Source: Dyadobacter psychrotolerans (GTDB lineage Bacteria; Bacteroidota; Bacteroidia; Cytophagales; Spirosomataceae). From it: 64,000 nt of DNA. This document shows positions 55,219 through 63,459 of this stretch, piece after piece. The notes below the pieces were generated by a model. That model ran no database searches and was not told the origin of the DNA. It worked only from the letters and a program-made list of their open reading frames with translations. The stretch spans positions 1 to 64,000 of the forward strand of contig NZ_SMFL01000019.1 of assembly GCF_004349265.1 (NCBI RefSeq). Reading direction: 5' to 3'. Each line of letters opens with the position of its first letter. The first letter of the stretch is position 1. The position numbers and the translations under genes are program-made.

Positions 55219-55713
55219 TTTAATTATTATTTAACAATCACTAGCCTCCCAAAACGTCAATACATTAAAAAAAATTGAAGCAATTACAGTAGATTAAATG
55301 TCTTTTCAACCAAGGAAAAAAATCATTTTTATCATTTAAAAGATACCAGCTACAATCATAACTGGTATCAATTGTTTATGCTATCAGCTTAACTATTTTT
55401 TCTAAATCTTATAAAAAATGGTTCGACAATTGTTCTGGAAGGGGTACTAAGCCGAACTTTTGTGAGAAATCACTTAACGTTCGGCTTTATTATCGTATTA
55501 AGTCTTTGATTATCTAAAAGATAAGAGCATCCACCTCATTGATTTTTGTGGTTCGATATCGCAACCGATAAATTCGCGTACTTGATTAGTATTGGGCCAG
55601 TTTTTGCTATTAAATATGATAAGCTCCTCGGAAGTGTGGGTATTGATTTTGGAATATTTCAAGTTGCGTACAAAATAGAATTTTCGGACGATTAGTCATT
55701 TTATTCCGTTAAA
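55219..55713. other. 495-bp gene-free region
   Basis: No gene. A hairpin AAGCCGAAC (55449-55457) / GTTCGGCTT (55479-55487) followed by TATT may be a terminator. The remainder seems to be left over from the mobile element whose end is at about 55738. Confidence 0.5.
55449..55487. terminator. 9-bp stem-loop
   Basis: AAGCCGAAC and GTTCGGCTT, exact complements separated by 21 bases and followed by TATTAT on the plus strand. It could act in either direction; no gene ends close by. Confidence 0.4.
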
Positions 55714-55738
55714 CTGTATCGTCCTGAAAAACGCTTAC
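55714..55738 (-). repeat. Solo IS66-like end
   Basis: Read on the minus strand, GTAAGCGTTTTTCAGGACG begins exactly where abiEi homology stops; IS66-family ends start GTAAGCG. It looks like the terminal repeat of an element that has since been deleted. A similar TTTTTAGGACGATACA is found near 41454-41470. Confidence 0.4.
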
Positions 55739-56160
55739 AGTTTGATGGAAAAAGATTTAACTGTCACTTCTGTCATGCCCATTTCAGCAGGGAGAAAAGA
55801 GGATTGATGTTAGACCAGCTTTATGCCCCAATCTGCTTTTTTGCACCAGGCTGGTAACTTTTCTTTTTCTGTGCCGAATAAATCGACTTTGGACTGAGCC
55901 AATTCCAGATAATGGGCTTTACCAAGCAAGGATAAAGCTGCTCGGCCGCCTGGATGGATGGAGAGAGCGAGTTGGTGTTGTAAAGTATAAATAGCCCCCT
56001 CATAGCCTACTGAATCGCCGACACGCCTCAGAGCTCCCGTCTCAAAGGATTCCAGCCACTTGCTCTTTTTATAACGGCTGAGCAACTGATTAGAATATCC
56101 CTTTTGATTAAGCCACGATGTGGCGGCGACAGTACCCAATGGCCAGTCCTGCGTTAAAAG
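55739..56160 (-). pseudogene. AbiEi-type antitoxin gene, decayed
   Basis: The minus-strand frame encodes the AbiEi N-terminal winged helix and domain: NLLTQDWP-LGTVAATSWL, LLSRYKKSKWLESFETGALRR, GYEGAIYTLQHQLALSIHPGG, ALSLLGKAHYLEL. A stop after WGIKLV (55810-55812) is followed in the same frame by HQSSFLPAEMGMTEVTVKSF, clearly the continuation. It then ends at an IS66-like end. No good start codon is left, since the only upstream ATG (56190) runs into TAA after two codons. The toxin partner AbiEii is not visible. A type IV toxin-antitoxin relic. Confidence 0.8.
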
Positions 56161-56180
56161 GTTTACCTTAGTCTCGTTTT

Positions 56181-56197
56181 ATAAACTCATAGTTTAT
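56181..56197. promoter_or_regulatory. abiEi operator site, IS-proximal
   Basis: ATAAACT-CAT-AGTTTAT, a 7-bp inverted repeat. The same dyad, longer, lies at 60505-60529 on the other side of the IS66 insertion. AbiEi proteins repress their own promoter through inverted repeats, so the two are likely operator sites now separated by the IS. Confidence 0.6.
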
Positions 56198-56203
56198 TTA
56201 TAC
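56196..56203. repeat. IS66 target duplication, left copy
   Basis: ATTTATAC, repeated at 60452-60459. Eight bp is the normal IS66 duplication length. Confidence 0.9.
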
Positions 56204-56252
56204 GTAAGCAGTCGGCCATCCCCCTATTTTTCCAAGAGGTGTAATACAGAGA

Positions 56253-57041
56253 TTATTGATTCAGTTTCCAGCGGTTTGGAAGAAGGTCTGAGAATTTACC
56301 ATCATAATCAGGGTCATTCACTTTACGAAGAATATCCAGCAGCCAGTCGTACGGATTTACTCCATGCTTTTTACATGTGGCGAAAAGAGAATAGATCATG
56401 GCAGCATTTTGAGCAGTGTCATGCGTGCCTGCGAAGAGGTAATTACGCCGACCCAATGCGATTGGTCTGATAGCATTCTCGATCAGATTATTATCGATTT
56501 GTAAATCTCCATGGAGCGCATATAGTCTCATGCTTTCCATTAATGGAAGAGCATATCCAATCGCCTTTCCAATAGGACTCTGTGGTAGTACTTTGGGATA
56601 CTCCTGCTGCATCCATTCGTGTAGTTGGGTGAGTATCGGCAGGGCTTTCGTCATCCTTTTTTCGACAATCTGACCTTCACTGAGTGGTGGCATATGCTCA
56701 CGGATTTCCTTTTCAATCCCGTAAAGCTGACCGATAGTTCCTACTGCCCAAGCAGCTCTCTGGTTGTCATTTTTAACCGCTTCATCAAACTTCCTGCGGA
56801 TATGGGACATACAAAAGTAATGGTAGATGGATTGATTCTTCTCAAAAAGGCTCTGATATACATTGTATCCATCAGTCTGGATAACGCCTGAGAAGTCTTT
56901 TAATATTCTTTCCGGTCCTGTTTTATCTCGCCCTGGACAATAATCGAAGAAAACCAGTCCATCTGCAGGGGCATGATAAGCCCACAAGTAGCCCTTGTGA
57001 GAGCTTCCTTTCTTTCCGCTGTTTTCCAGGACCTGTATGCT
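56253..57041 (-). pseudogene. tnpC: IS66 transposase tnpC, 3' exon
   Basis: It starts SIQVLENSGKKGSSHKGYLWAYHAPADGLVFFDY. It continues with the DDE region (GVIQTDGYNVYQSLF, HIRRKFDEA) and the C-terminal block (ALHGDLQIDNNLIENAIRPIALGRRNYLFAGTHDTAQNAAMIYSL is family-typical in pieces; the final DDE Glu is in NLIENAIRP). It is joined to the 5' exon by intron splicing, reading DET|SIQVLE in frame. The exons (784 + 789 bases) less the 16-bp insert give 1557 bases, exactly 519 codons. Confidence 0.85.
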
Positions 57042-58884
57042 GTCGAGTAGGTAAGGGGAATTTCACCCCAAACCTCTCACAGCACCGTGCGTGACAGTCT
57101 CCCGTCACACGGCGCTTCCAGATCAGCGAAACGGGTCAATAAGGCCGCACATAAGGCCAGTGCTCAAAAAGGCGTGGGTTGGTTTTGTAAACATTAACAA
57201 GCCACCGATGTGCCCTGCCCTTCCCCATGCGTCTGGTATTCATGATCCATCTTACCATCTTGGTGTTCAGCCAGTACCATACATCCCGGGTCGTCCAATG
57301 GGAGTAGTGGCAGTAATAGCGGTACCACCCCCGGATTTTAGGATTTAGAACCTTTGCAAGATCCTGTATTGTCCCTTTGTAACTACGACCAACTACTTTC
57401 CGCAGCTTTTGTCTGACATCATTCTTTGAGGTTTTACTCATGCAAGGGAAATATGTCAACAACCAACCATTTTTGGTCGGTCTGCGTAGCGGCCTGAATG
57501 TGTAACTGAGAAAATCGAAGCTTACACTCGTATGGGACTCGGTATGGGTCATATTCTTGCAATATACCACATGGGTTTTCTCCTGGTTCAACTCCAGACG
57601 GCGTTCTTTCATCCTTTTAGCCACAACATCTCTAATAAAGAGAGCTTGCTTTTCAGTGGTACAGTGAATAATCGCATCATCGCAATAGCGTTCAAAAGGC
57701 ATATTGGGGTGATTGTTCTCCATCCATTTGTCAAAGGCAAAGTGTAAAAATATGTTGCTCAGTAGCGGCGAGATAACACCTCCCTGAGGAGTTCCTCTTT
57801 CACGATTTACAACAACTCCACCTTTTGAAACACCGGCTTTTAGCCAGCGATCAATATACATGAGAATCCACTTCTCCTTTGTGTACCTCTTGACTGCAAG
57901 CATTAACAGATCGTGATCCAGATTGTCGAAGAATCCTTTAATATCCAGATCTACCACCCAGCTGTAGTAACCACAGTTTGTAACCGCTTTGGCCAATGCC
58001 TGATGGGCACTCTTGCCGGAGCGATAACCGTAACTATCAGAATGAAAGCTGCTGTCTACCTTTGGTTCCAGATAACTCTTCACAACCTGTTGGGCGATAC
58101 GATCCGAGACAGTAGGTATGCCCAGGTTTCGAACGCCACCAGATTTCTTGGGTATCTCCACTTGTTTTACCACGGGTGGATGATAACTACCAGAGCTCAT
58201 CCGGTTCCAGATCCGGTAAAGATGACTTGGTGCATTTTGATCAAAATCTGTCAGACTTTGCTCATCGATACCCGCACTACCTTTGTTAGACTTTACTTTC
58301 CTGTAAGCCTCCAGTACCATTTTCTTGGTAATAGGATGCTGCTTTGTTTCATAATAATCAATCATCCCTTTTTACAGTTGTTGTTTGTTATAAAACCAAT
58401 CCGGTCAGGCCCTTCCCTCTGCCACCATTACAGTGACTTCCTCAGTACTACGACATGATCCGCCTCTGTACAGATCATCGGTTTTCCGCCTCCCGGGTGA
58501 TCCGGTTGTACGTTTCCCTTATCATTCCTGCACAAATTCCCTTGTTCCAACAAATCGCCTGTTACAGTGTCTTGCTGTCTATGTACCGCCTGCCGCTTAG
58601 TCAACACCAGGTTGCTGCCACTAAACTTTGTCCGGCCACGAGACTATTGTCCGGTTATGACAGAATATGTTGATATCGATACTTTACCATGACAGTTCAC
58701 TTTCGTTCAACTCACTGTAACTCACCTGACAGATCATGTCTGCCTTTTCCTTGTCGCTCAGCACCTCCTATTTTCATAGCAAAGCACCACAAGGTGGTTT
58801 GCAGGATATGCCTGTCACCTCCTGCGATGGGCCTGCCATCATCAATCTGTCAGCATATGGCTAACTCGCCATTTCAAGGCACAC
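57042..58884 (-). mobile_element. Group II intron (1843 bp) inside tnpC
   Basis: 5' end GTGTGCC (fits GUGYG) after exon GACGAGACC; 3' end ...CTACTCGAC before AGCATACAG. Domain V lies at about 57081-57116, with AGCGCCGTG pairing CACGGTGCT. Domain VI follows, GGGGTGAAATTCCCC with a bulged A in CTTACC. The ORF sits upstream of domain V as expected for domain IV. ACGAGAC on the plus strand at 58638-58644 means the intron RNA carries GTCTCGT, complementary to the 5' exon end, a candidate EBS1-IBS1 pairing 240 nt into the intron. Orientation is sense to tnpC, so splicing could remove it. Confidence 0.88.
57136..58365 (-). CDS. ltrA: Group II intron reverse transcriptase/maturase
   Basis: 409 aa. 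RT blocks: YRKVKSNKGSAGIDEQSL, IPKKSGGVRNLGIPTVSDRIAQ, DLDIKGFFDNLDHDLL, GTPQGGVISPLLSNIFLH and the catalytic RYCDDAIIH (YCDD form of YxDD). The maturase (X) domain is LNPKIRGWYRYYCHYS, followed by a C-terminal RMGKGRAHRWL segment. There is no HNH endonuclease domain, so mobility would use another primer source such as replication forks. The maturase binds intron RNA and helps splicing. Start ATG at 58365; the stop lies 20 bases before domain V. Confidence 0.92.
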   Translation of the reverse strand: MIDYYETKQHPITKKMVLEAYRKVKSNKGSAGIDEQSLTDFDQNAPSHLYRIWNRMSSGSYHPPVVKQVEIPKKSGGVRNLGIPTVSDRIAQQVVKSYLEPKVDSSFHSDSYGYRSGKSAHQALAKAVTNCGYYSWVVDLDIKGFFDNLDHDLLMLAVKRYTKEKWILMYIDRWLKAGVSKGGVVVNRERGTPQGGVISPLLSNIFLHFAFDKWMENNHPNMPFERYCDDAIIHCTTEKQALFIRDVVAKRMKERRLELNQEKTHVVYCKNMTHTESHTSVSFDFLSYTFRPLRRPTKNGWLLTYFPCMSKTSKNDVRQKLRKVVGRSYKGTIQDLAKVLNPKIRGWYRYYCHYSHWTTRDVWYWLNTKMVRWIMNTRRMGKGRAHRWLVNVYKTNPRLFEHWPYVRPY

Positions 58885-59668
58885 GGTCTCGTCAATCTGC
58901 AAGTACAGATTGGCCAATACTTCACGCTTCAAAGCATTGTAGATCGGTTCCAGGGATTTACATGCTGCATTGGTGCGGGCCGCCGCCGCGGTTATCCGTT
59001 AGTGTCGAAGGCGGGATTTTCATCGCGCGGCGAACCGTTCCTATCCGCTCGAAGATCTGCTTTTGCCGGTACAGTGGGAGATGATCCACGAATTTACCGG
59101 TAAGAAGATGTGCAAGGACGGATTCATCAAAGAGACCTCGTTTGATTGTCCGGGAGGGTATTGGTGCAATAAGTACACCCTTTGCATCTGAGTTAACAGA
59201 ATCTCTCAATGCCCACTTGCGGCGAACGATTCTGCGCACCTTGAAGCAGGCAGGGACCATTACCAGTATTTCAGTGACTTCCTGACCAATCACTTTATAT
59301 TCAGTCAGATCACCTTCAGGATCAATTATGACTTCTTCCCTTTCCAGCTCGTCTGGCAATACCATTCTTGTGCGAGCTGCTTTCTGACGCTTTTCACCTT
59401 GTTTGTCCTGCTCCTGGTTAAGACTCTTAGCTTCCCTAAATGCAAGTTCTTCCGAGTTTTGTATATCCTCAGATGTGGCACCCAAAGGGAAAATATCAAG
59501 TTGCCCTTCCAGATGTTTTTTAACTCTGTTATCAGATCTTATTCCGAAAAGTTTTCTGCGTAATTCATTAGCATCCAACAGCGCCAGCCTAAGTTTTTGC
59601 TCGGTCTGCTCCAGCTTCTGCTGGGCCTGTTCGTATAACAATTTATAGTCTGGTTCTGCTGCAGTCAT
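58885..59668 (-). pseudogene. tnpC: IS66 transposase tnpC, 5' exon with 16-bp insertion
   Basis: From ATG at 59668 (MTAAEPDYKLLYEQAQQKLE) it has the N-terminal leucine-zipper-like coil, LRRKLFGIRSDNR (zinc-finger/HTH region), then VRRIVRRKWALRD and LAHLLTGKFVDHLPLYRQKQIFER. At KIPPSTLTDN the frame is thrown by 58976-58991 and stops at 58958. Removing those 16 bases gives TLTDNTNAACKSLEPIYNALKREVL then ANLYLQIDET up to the intron, the normal family sequence. Translation as it stands would be truncated before the DDE domain. Confidence 0.87.
58976..58991 (+). repeat. 16-bp GC-rich insertion in IS66 tnpC
   Basis: CGGGCCGCCGCCGCGG, 16 of 16 G/C, fits CGGnnCGCCGnCGCGG. Orientation is opposite to tnpC, whereas in the IS4 and IS3 copies it runs with the gene. 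Flanks TTGGTG and TTATCC; no duplication. Confidence 0.8.
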
Positions 59669-59739
59669 ACTATAAAAATACAAAAAAAAGTGGCTTATCA
59701 ACGTGTGAAGGCCACTTTCTAAAAAATATTATGCGCCTT

Positions 59740-60087
59740 TTAATAGGTGGACAGTTGTTTATAACGCTTGCGCAGCTGAACAGATTTCAACTTAACACCT
59801 TGTAAAATTAGCGTCAGTTCCCTCGTAGAGATCAGTAATTTTTTATCTGACGGGCGCTCAAAGGTACCTGCCTCTAATCGTTTTGCATAGAGTGCGTAGC
59901 CGTCGCCATCCCATTGTAGCAGACGCACCTGATTAGCTCGTTTTCCAATAAACACAAAGACATCACCTGATAGCGGGTTCAGCTTTAAACCGTTTTGTAC
60001 CAGGCCTGCGAGCGAATAGACTCCGCAGCGCATATCCACAGGCTGGCTGAACAAGAAGTAACGTGTAGAAGAAGATAAAGACAGCAT
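59740..60087 (-). CDS. tnpB: IS66 accessory protein TnpB
   Basis: 115 aa, a full-length IS66 Orf2: YFLFSQPVDMRCGVYSLAGLVQ, LSGDVFVFIGKRANQVRLLQWDGDGYALYAKRLE and the tail ISTRELTLILQGVKL. It starts 3 bases after the tnpA stop, so the two are translationally coupled. Required with TnpA for IS66 transposition. Confidence 0.93.
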   Translation of the reverse strand: MLSLSSSTRYFLFSQPVDMRCGVYSLAGLVQNGLKLNPLSGDVFVFIGKRANQVRLLQWDGDGYALYAKRLEAGTFERPSDKKLLISTRELTLILQGVKLKSVQLRKRYKQLSTY

Positions 60088-60090
60088 CGG

Positions 60091-60417
60091 TTAAGCCAGC
60101 AGTGCTTTTACCCATGCGGGCTCCGGCAACTCATAGAAAACAAGAGCACTTTTGTCGGTCACTCGAAGTTCCGCGACTGGTTGAGAAGACTTTACTTCGA
60201 TCTTATTAACCTTCATTTCGATGAACTCAGCCTCCGGAAGAGTATTGGTTTTAAACCTTTTGGCCCAATACCAGAATGTTGAATACTTAACGGATTCCTG
60301 CTCGCAGAATACACGAGCACCTTTTCCGCTACTTTTCCATCGAAGATAGAGCTGGTGATACCGTTGCTGGGATTTGTGTTGTTCTTTTTTCATACCCCAA
60401 AGCTCATTATTACTCAT
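60091..60417 (-). CDS. tnpA: IS66 accessory protein TnpA
   Basis: 108 aa. The N-terminal HTH-like region (YHQLYLRWKSSGKGARVFCEQESVKYSTFWYWAKRFK) is typical of IS66 Orf1 from Bacteroidota; the C-terminus is more variable. Start ATG at 60417 is 35 bp inside the right terminal repeat. First gene of the tnpABC operon. Confidence 0.85.
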   Translation of the reverse strand: MSNNELWGMKKEQHKSQQRYHQLYLRWKSSGKGARVFCEQESVKYSTFWYWAKRFKTNTLPEAEFIEMKVNKIEVKSSQPVAELRVTDKSALVFYELPEPAWVKALLA

Positions 60418-60451
60418 CAGCCTTGAAAGATGGATACAGGCGATTGCTTAC

Positions 60452-60459
60452 ATTTATAC
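60452..60459. repeat. IS66 target duplication, right copy
   Basis: ATTTATAC, identical to 56196-56203. Confidence 0.9.
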
Positions 60460-60838
60460 AGTATAAAACAAACTTTGTAAAGGATAAAGTTTATAATTAT
60501 CTCAATTTATAAACTAATAGTTTATAAATATGATGAATAGTAAACCTTGTTTTGCAACTTAATTCACAGAATAGCAATACTGTTTAGATATGATCCATAG
60601 TAAAGCAATCTGAATCACCTTACTTACTGACCTCAAAGTCCTCGGAACAAGAAAAAAATGATAAGAGAATTACTAATTTTTTGGACAAACCCAAAGATGG
60701 TAACCCAAGAAGCTTGCTATATTTTAATATAAACTCAACTAAAATCCTTTCTAGGCCGGCATAAGCTAATAAGACTGCCACAAGACCCGTATAAAAGGAC
60801 AAAAGGAGGCTCCATATTTAATTGACAGCCTCCCAATC
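60460..60838. other. Former abiEi promoter region plus short spacer
   Basis: 60460-60540 holds AT-rich operator-like repeats that belong with the abiEi relic on the other side of the IS66. A 60-aa frame (60620-60802, minus) has a hydrophobic N-terminus but no other support, and I do not call it a gene. Confidence 0.5.
60505..60529. promoter_or_regulatory. 11-bp inverted repeat, probable AbiEi operator
   Basis: ATTTATAAACT (60505-60515) and AGTTTATAAAT (60519-60529), with a further AAAGTTTATAA at 60486-60496. The core TATAAACT-n3-AGTTTAT is shared with 56181-56197, which would have been 44 bp away before the IS66 inserted. Confidence 0.6.
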
Positions 60839-61468
60839 TTAAAACCTGCTTATGCTCCAAGCTTTAAGCACTGAATCTGCCTGAGATAGACTTATGGGCT
60901 TGCTTTTAAGGTGTCTGTGTTCAATAAAACCTTGGTTAGACGTAGCGGATTCTGTAATAGGAGCAAACAGAAAGGCCTGCCGGCGTCCCTGGACGAAAAC
61001 ATTATTATCTTTTTCATTGATAAGCCTTCGGTGGAAAGTAGATATAGTATCATTTACATAGTCGTAATCGATCTCCAATCGTTCCCAACCATAATAATCC
61101 GGATCATTCTCGCTGAATCTTCTACCAGAATAATAAAGATCAGTCTCCCGAATTGGCTTTATGTTTGACTTTAAAAAATAAACTTCCTTCTTTGCATGAC
61201 GAGAAGAAGAATCTTCCCGTGGATCCGCAGTGGTTTTTTTCGTAAAATCACACTCGCCTACGTCGCCACTAAATACTACACGTGATGGCAACCAATCGTT
61301 ATCCGGCAATATTGGGATTTTCAGCTTAACACGCTGCTTATTATAATCACTACCGAATAGCGCAAAAATTTCTTCTTTGCGGCTCTCCTCTCGCACGAAT
61401 TCGCACCCCAGCAGATTTATCAAAAATCCATAAAGCAAAAGCCACTTGCATATTTTTGGTGATACCAT
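60839..61468 (-). CDS. Lipoprotein of unknown function
   Basis: 209 aa. N-terminal signal with lipobox (ICKWLLLYGFLINLLGC). The mature part is mixed alpha/beta, with VKLKIPILPDNDWLPSRVVFSG and LEIDYDYVNDTISTFHRRLI; no family is recognised. Start ATG at 61468. It is divergent from the small secreted-protein gene at 61673. Confidence 0.7.
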   Translation of the reverse strand: MVSPKICKWLLLYGFLINLLGCEFVREESRKEEIFALFGSDYNKQRVKLKIPILPDNDWLPSRVVFSGDVGECDFTKKTTADPREDSSSRHAKKEVYFLKSNIKPIRETDLYYSGRRFSENDPDYYGWERLEIDYDYVNDTISTFHRRLINEKDNNVFVQGRRQAFLFAPITESATSNQGFIEHRHLKSKPISLSQADSVLKAWSISRF

Positions 61469-61672
61469 CTATATGATCAGATTTAAAGTTAAAAATCTAC
61501 AGTCTCTGTCCATACCCAGCCCTCGTTTAGTCATCTCGATTGTTTAATTCAATCGGAATGCTAACTTCGTACGCACTTTTCACAGCATTGGTCATTGTAT
61601 GCTTTTAAAAGATGTCGAATTAAACCCGTGAAGCAAGAAAGTTATTTCCATCTATTTACGTAATTGCTTGTC

Positions 61673-62056
61673 ATGAAATCATTTATCCTTTTAGCTATTC
61701 TTTTCTGCCTGTCCACACTGTGTTTTGGCCAAATTCTCGTTGGAGACGTAGATATTAACCAGGTAGACAGTATTAAAATTGCTGAAGTGTATGTGAATCG
61801 ACGCGCTGTGAAAAATGTCGTTCACGTCTATGTTGATTTCGGTCAGAGAGATAATTTGAATGCAAAAAGTGTTGGAAATCGAATTGATGATCTTCTGATA
61901 TTAGACCCTGAAACCAAAAGGAAAATGGTTTTCAAATCCACTGGTTCGGTGCTGAACTTTTTTGAGCGAAAAGGCTGGGAGTACATAAATGGTTTTGCTG
62001 AAAACACACCAGATGGTTCAGGCTATTATTATTTCAGAAAAAGACTATCAAAATAA
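61673..62056 (+). CDS. Small secreted protein of unknown function
   Basis: 127 aa from ATG at 61673 (a TTG three codons upstream is less likely). Signal peptide MKSFILLAILFCLSTLCFGQ. The mature part (DVDINQVDSIKIAEVYVNRRA, VHVYVDFGQRDN, VFKSTGSVLNFFERKGWEYINGF, SGYYYFRKR) looks like a compact alpha/beta fold found in small Bacteroidota periplasmic proteins. No family name can be given. Confidence 0.75.
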   Translation: MKSFILLAILFCLSTLCFGQILVGDVDINQVDSIKIAEVYVNRRAVKNVVHVYVDFGQRDNLNAKSVGNRIDDLLILDPETKRKMVFKSTGSVLNFFERKGWEYINGFAENTPDGSGYYYFRKRLSK

Positions 62057-62340
62057 TGCTAGAAAAAAGCTTATTTCCCCTATTCCCAACAAACCTGCTA
62101 TCCCAAAACGATCGGAATGGCTGCTGGCAACATGTGGGGAAGTTGGAGTAACGGAGAAATCCGTTTTCTTAATATCCCCTCCGGATACTACATTAGCATC
62201 AAATTCTAGGTCACGGCTCCGATGCAATGTATATTGATAACCCTAAAAATACAAACCAGCGGTAGAAAGTAATCACACCTTTTCTAACGCTAGTTCGCGG
62301 AAAATATTAATATGATTGCTTGTGTATTGATTAAAGAATG
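62057..62340. other. 284-bp region with possible coding debris
   Basis: A plus-strand frame near 62112-62207 reads GMAAGNMWGSWSNGEIRFLN then ending in a stop, which looks protein-like and could be the tail of a lost gene. No start or family is visible. Confidence 0.35.
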
Positions 62341-62912
62341 TCAATATCACTCAAGCACAACTCTGAACTTCTCAGAATATTTTTTCTGCCCGCCAGTCTC
62401 AAAACTTCTTTTATCAATTACTTTTTGGTCGAAAACCGATTTGGTCATGCTCAGGGTAGCTTTGGCTTCTTTGCCAGTGCCCGCATTGGCGCGGTCGTTG
62501 ATCATTTTCAGGCGGTCCACGGCAGGCTGGGTCGGAGCGCCAGCTTGCATATTTGCTACTTCTGCATAAATGAGCAATATGTCTGCAAAACGCAGAAGTT
62601 TCATATCTGTTCCCGCATCAGCGCAACTAACTTGCTGATCATAAAGATTTTGAATATTGTACTTGCCAATTTAAGGCACGCCACGGCAGATTTGGACCAA
62701 TTGATTACCGGCGCATTTGGATCATAAATGTCTGAAGTAAAATCGAGCAACAGATAATTGTGCTTACGAGGCTGCTCAGGATAAACATTCGAAGCCCAAT
62801 AAATTTTTACCGGTCCGCCGCTATGCATATTCTACATGCCCTTTCTCGCATAACCCAGAAAATTTGTATCCGTCCGATAATCACCATATTTGAACGGATC
62901 CGGATATTAGGT
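62341..62912 (-). pseudogene. SusD-family gene, C-terminal fragment with frameshift and stop
   Basis: Pieces in two frames: PDPFKYGDYRTDTNFLGYARKGM then a stop, NMHSGGPVKIYWASNVYPEQP, LLLDFTSDIYDPNAPVINWSKS, a one-base loss near 62650, and MKLLRFADILLIYAEVANMQ with DRLKMINDRANAG. These are the SusD_RagB C-terminal motifs. The N-terminal half and the partner susC are missing. It is a dead remnant. Confidence 0.8.
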
Positions 62913-62923
62913 ACTCTTGCCTC

Positions 62924-63202
62924 ATGAAAAATGAGACAGAAAAAATGCGTGGCTTGTATTATCAATGGCAGTCGCAGTGGATAAGCAAACAGGCGTTTTG
63001 TGTCAAGATATATACGCCTATGTTTTCGACTAGTATTAAGTTAATTAATCTCAAAATCTGTTCAACAGTACCTCCCTCACAGCGTGCGTCAATCAAAGTA
63101 AATTTACCCAAAACTGTATTTATAGATAGTCTGATAGGAAATTTGTCATTTAAACAATCATTGACCGTTATCAAACTGAATGGAACCAGTGTTTACAGCT
63201 GA
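62924..63202 (+). pseudogene. Possible IS66-type tnpA remnant
   Basis: The frame starts MKNETEKMRGLYYQWQSQWI then SKQAFCVK, close to the N-terminus of IS66 TnpA proteins (compare YHQLYLRWKSSGKGARVFCE in this window). The rest does not align well. No tnpB or tnpC follows. Probably debris. Confidence 0.4.
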
Positions 63203-63459
63203 TGTTTGCTTAATCAAGCATGTCTGGCCTGATACTCCCAGTATCTTTCAACTCCACTACGTGACAATCTGAAATCAAACTGTTATTTACCTATATTATT
63301 TTTGGCTGTATAAGAAATGCTGACAAATAATGGATACTATAATTTGCAGTGAATAATAATTAGTAACATTACTAATATAATGTAATATTTACGAACTATC
63401 GTCCAACTTACATAGAATTCGTTTTATATTGACGGAGTTACATGCCTTTCATCGGTAAT
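63203..63459. other. Upstream region of the propeller sensor
   Basis: AT-rich, no gene seen; should contain the promoter of the partial gene at 63460. Confidence 0.4.

Larger units (their letters stand above)
56204..60451 (-). mobile_element. IS66-family element (4248 bp) carrying a group II intron
   Basis: The terminal repeats start GTAAGCAGTCGGCC (left) and GTAAGCAATCGCCT (right, complement), and the 8-bp duplication ATTTATAC flanks both ends. It encodes tnpA, tnpB and tnpC on the minus strand in the standard order. tnpC is interrupted by an intron (57042-58884) and by a 16-bp insertion (58976-58991). Without these the element would be 2389 bp, a normal IS66 size. Confidence 0.9.

Noticed and set aside
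57913..58458. 181-aa plus-strand frame
   Set aside because: Antisense of the intron reverse transcriptase.
58976..58991. Sequencing-adapter or Tn5-end contamination as source of the 16-mers
   Set aside because: The three exact copies differ from each other and do not resemble the common adapter or mosaic-end sequences, though raw reads should still be checked.
60620..60802. 60-aa minus-strand frame
   Set aside because: Short, hydrophobic, no recognisable family and no conserved context; described only as part of the spacer.
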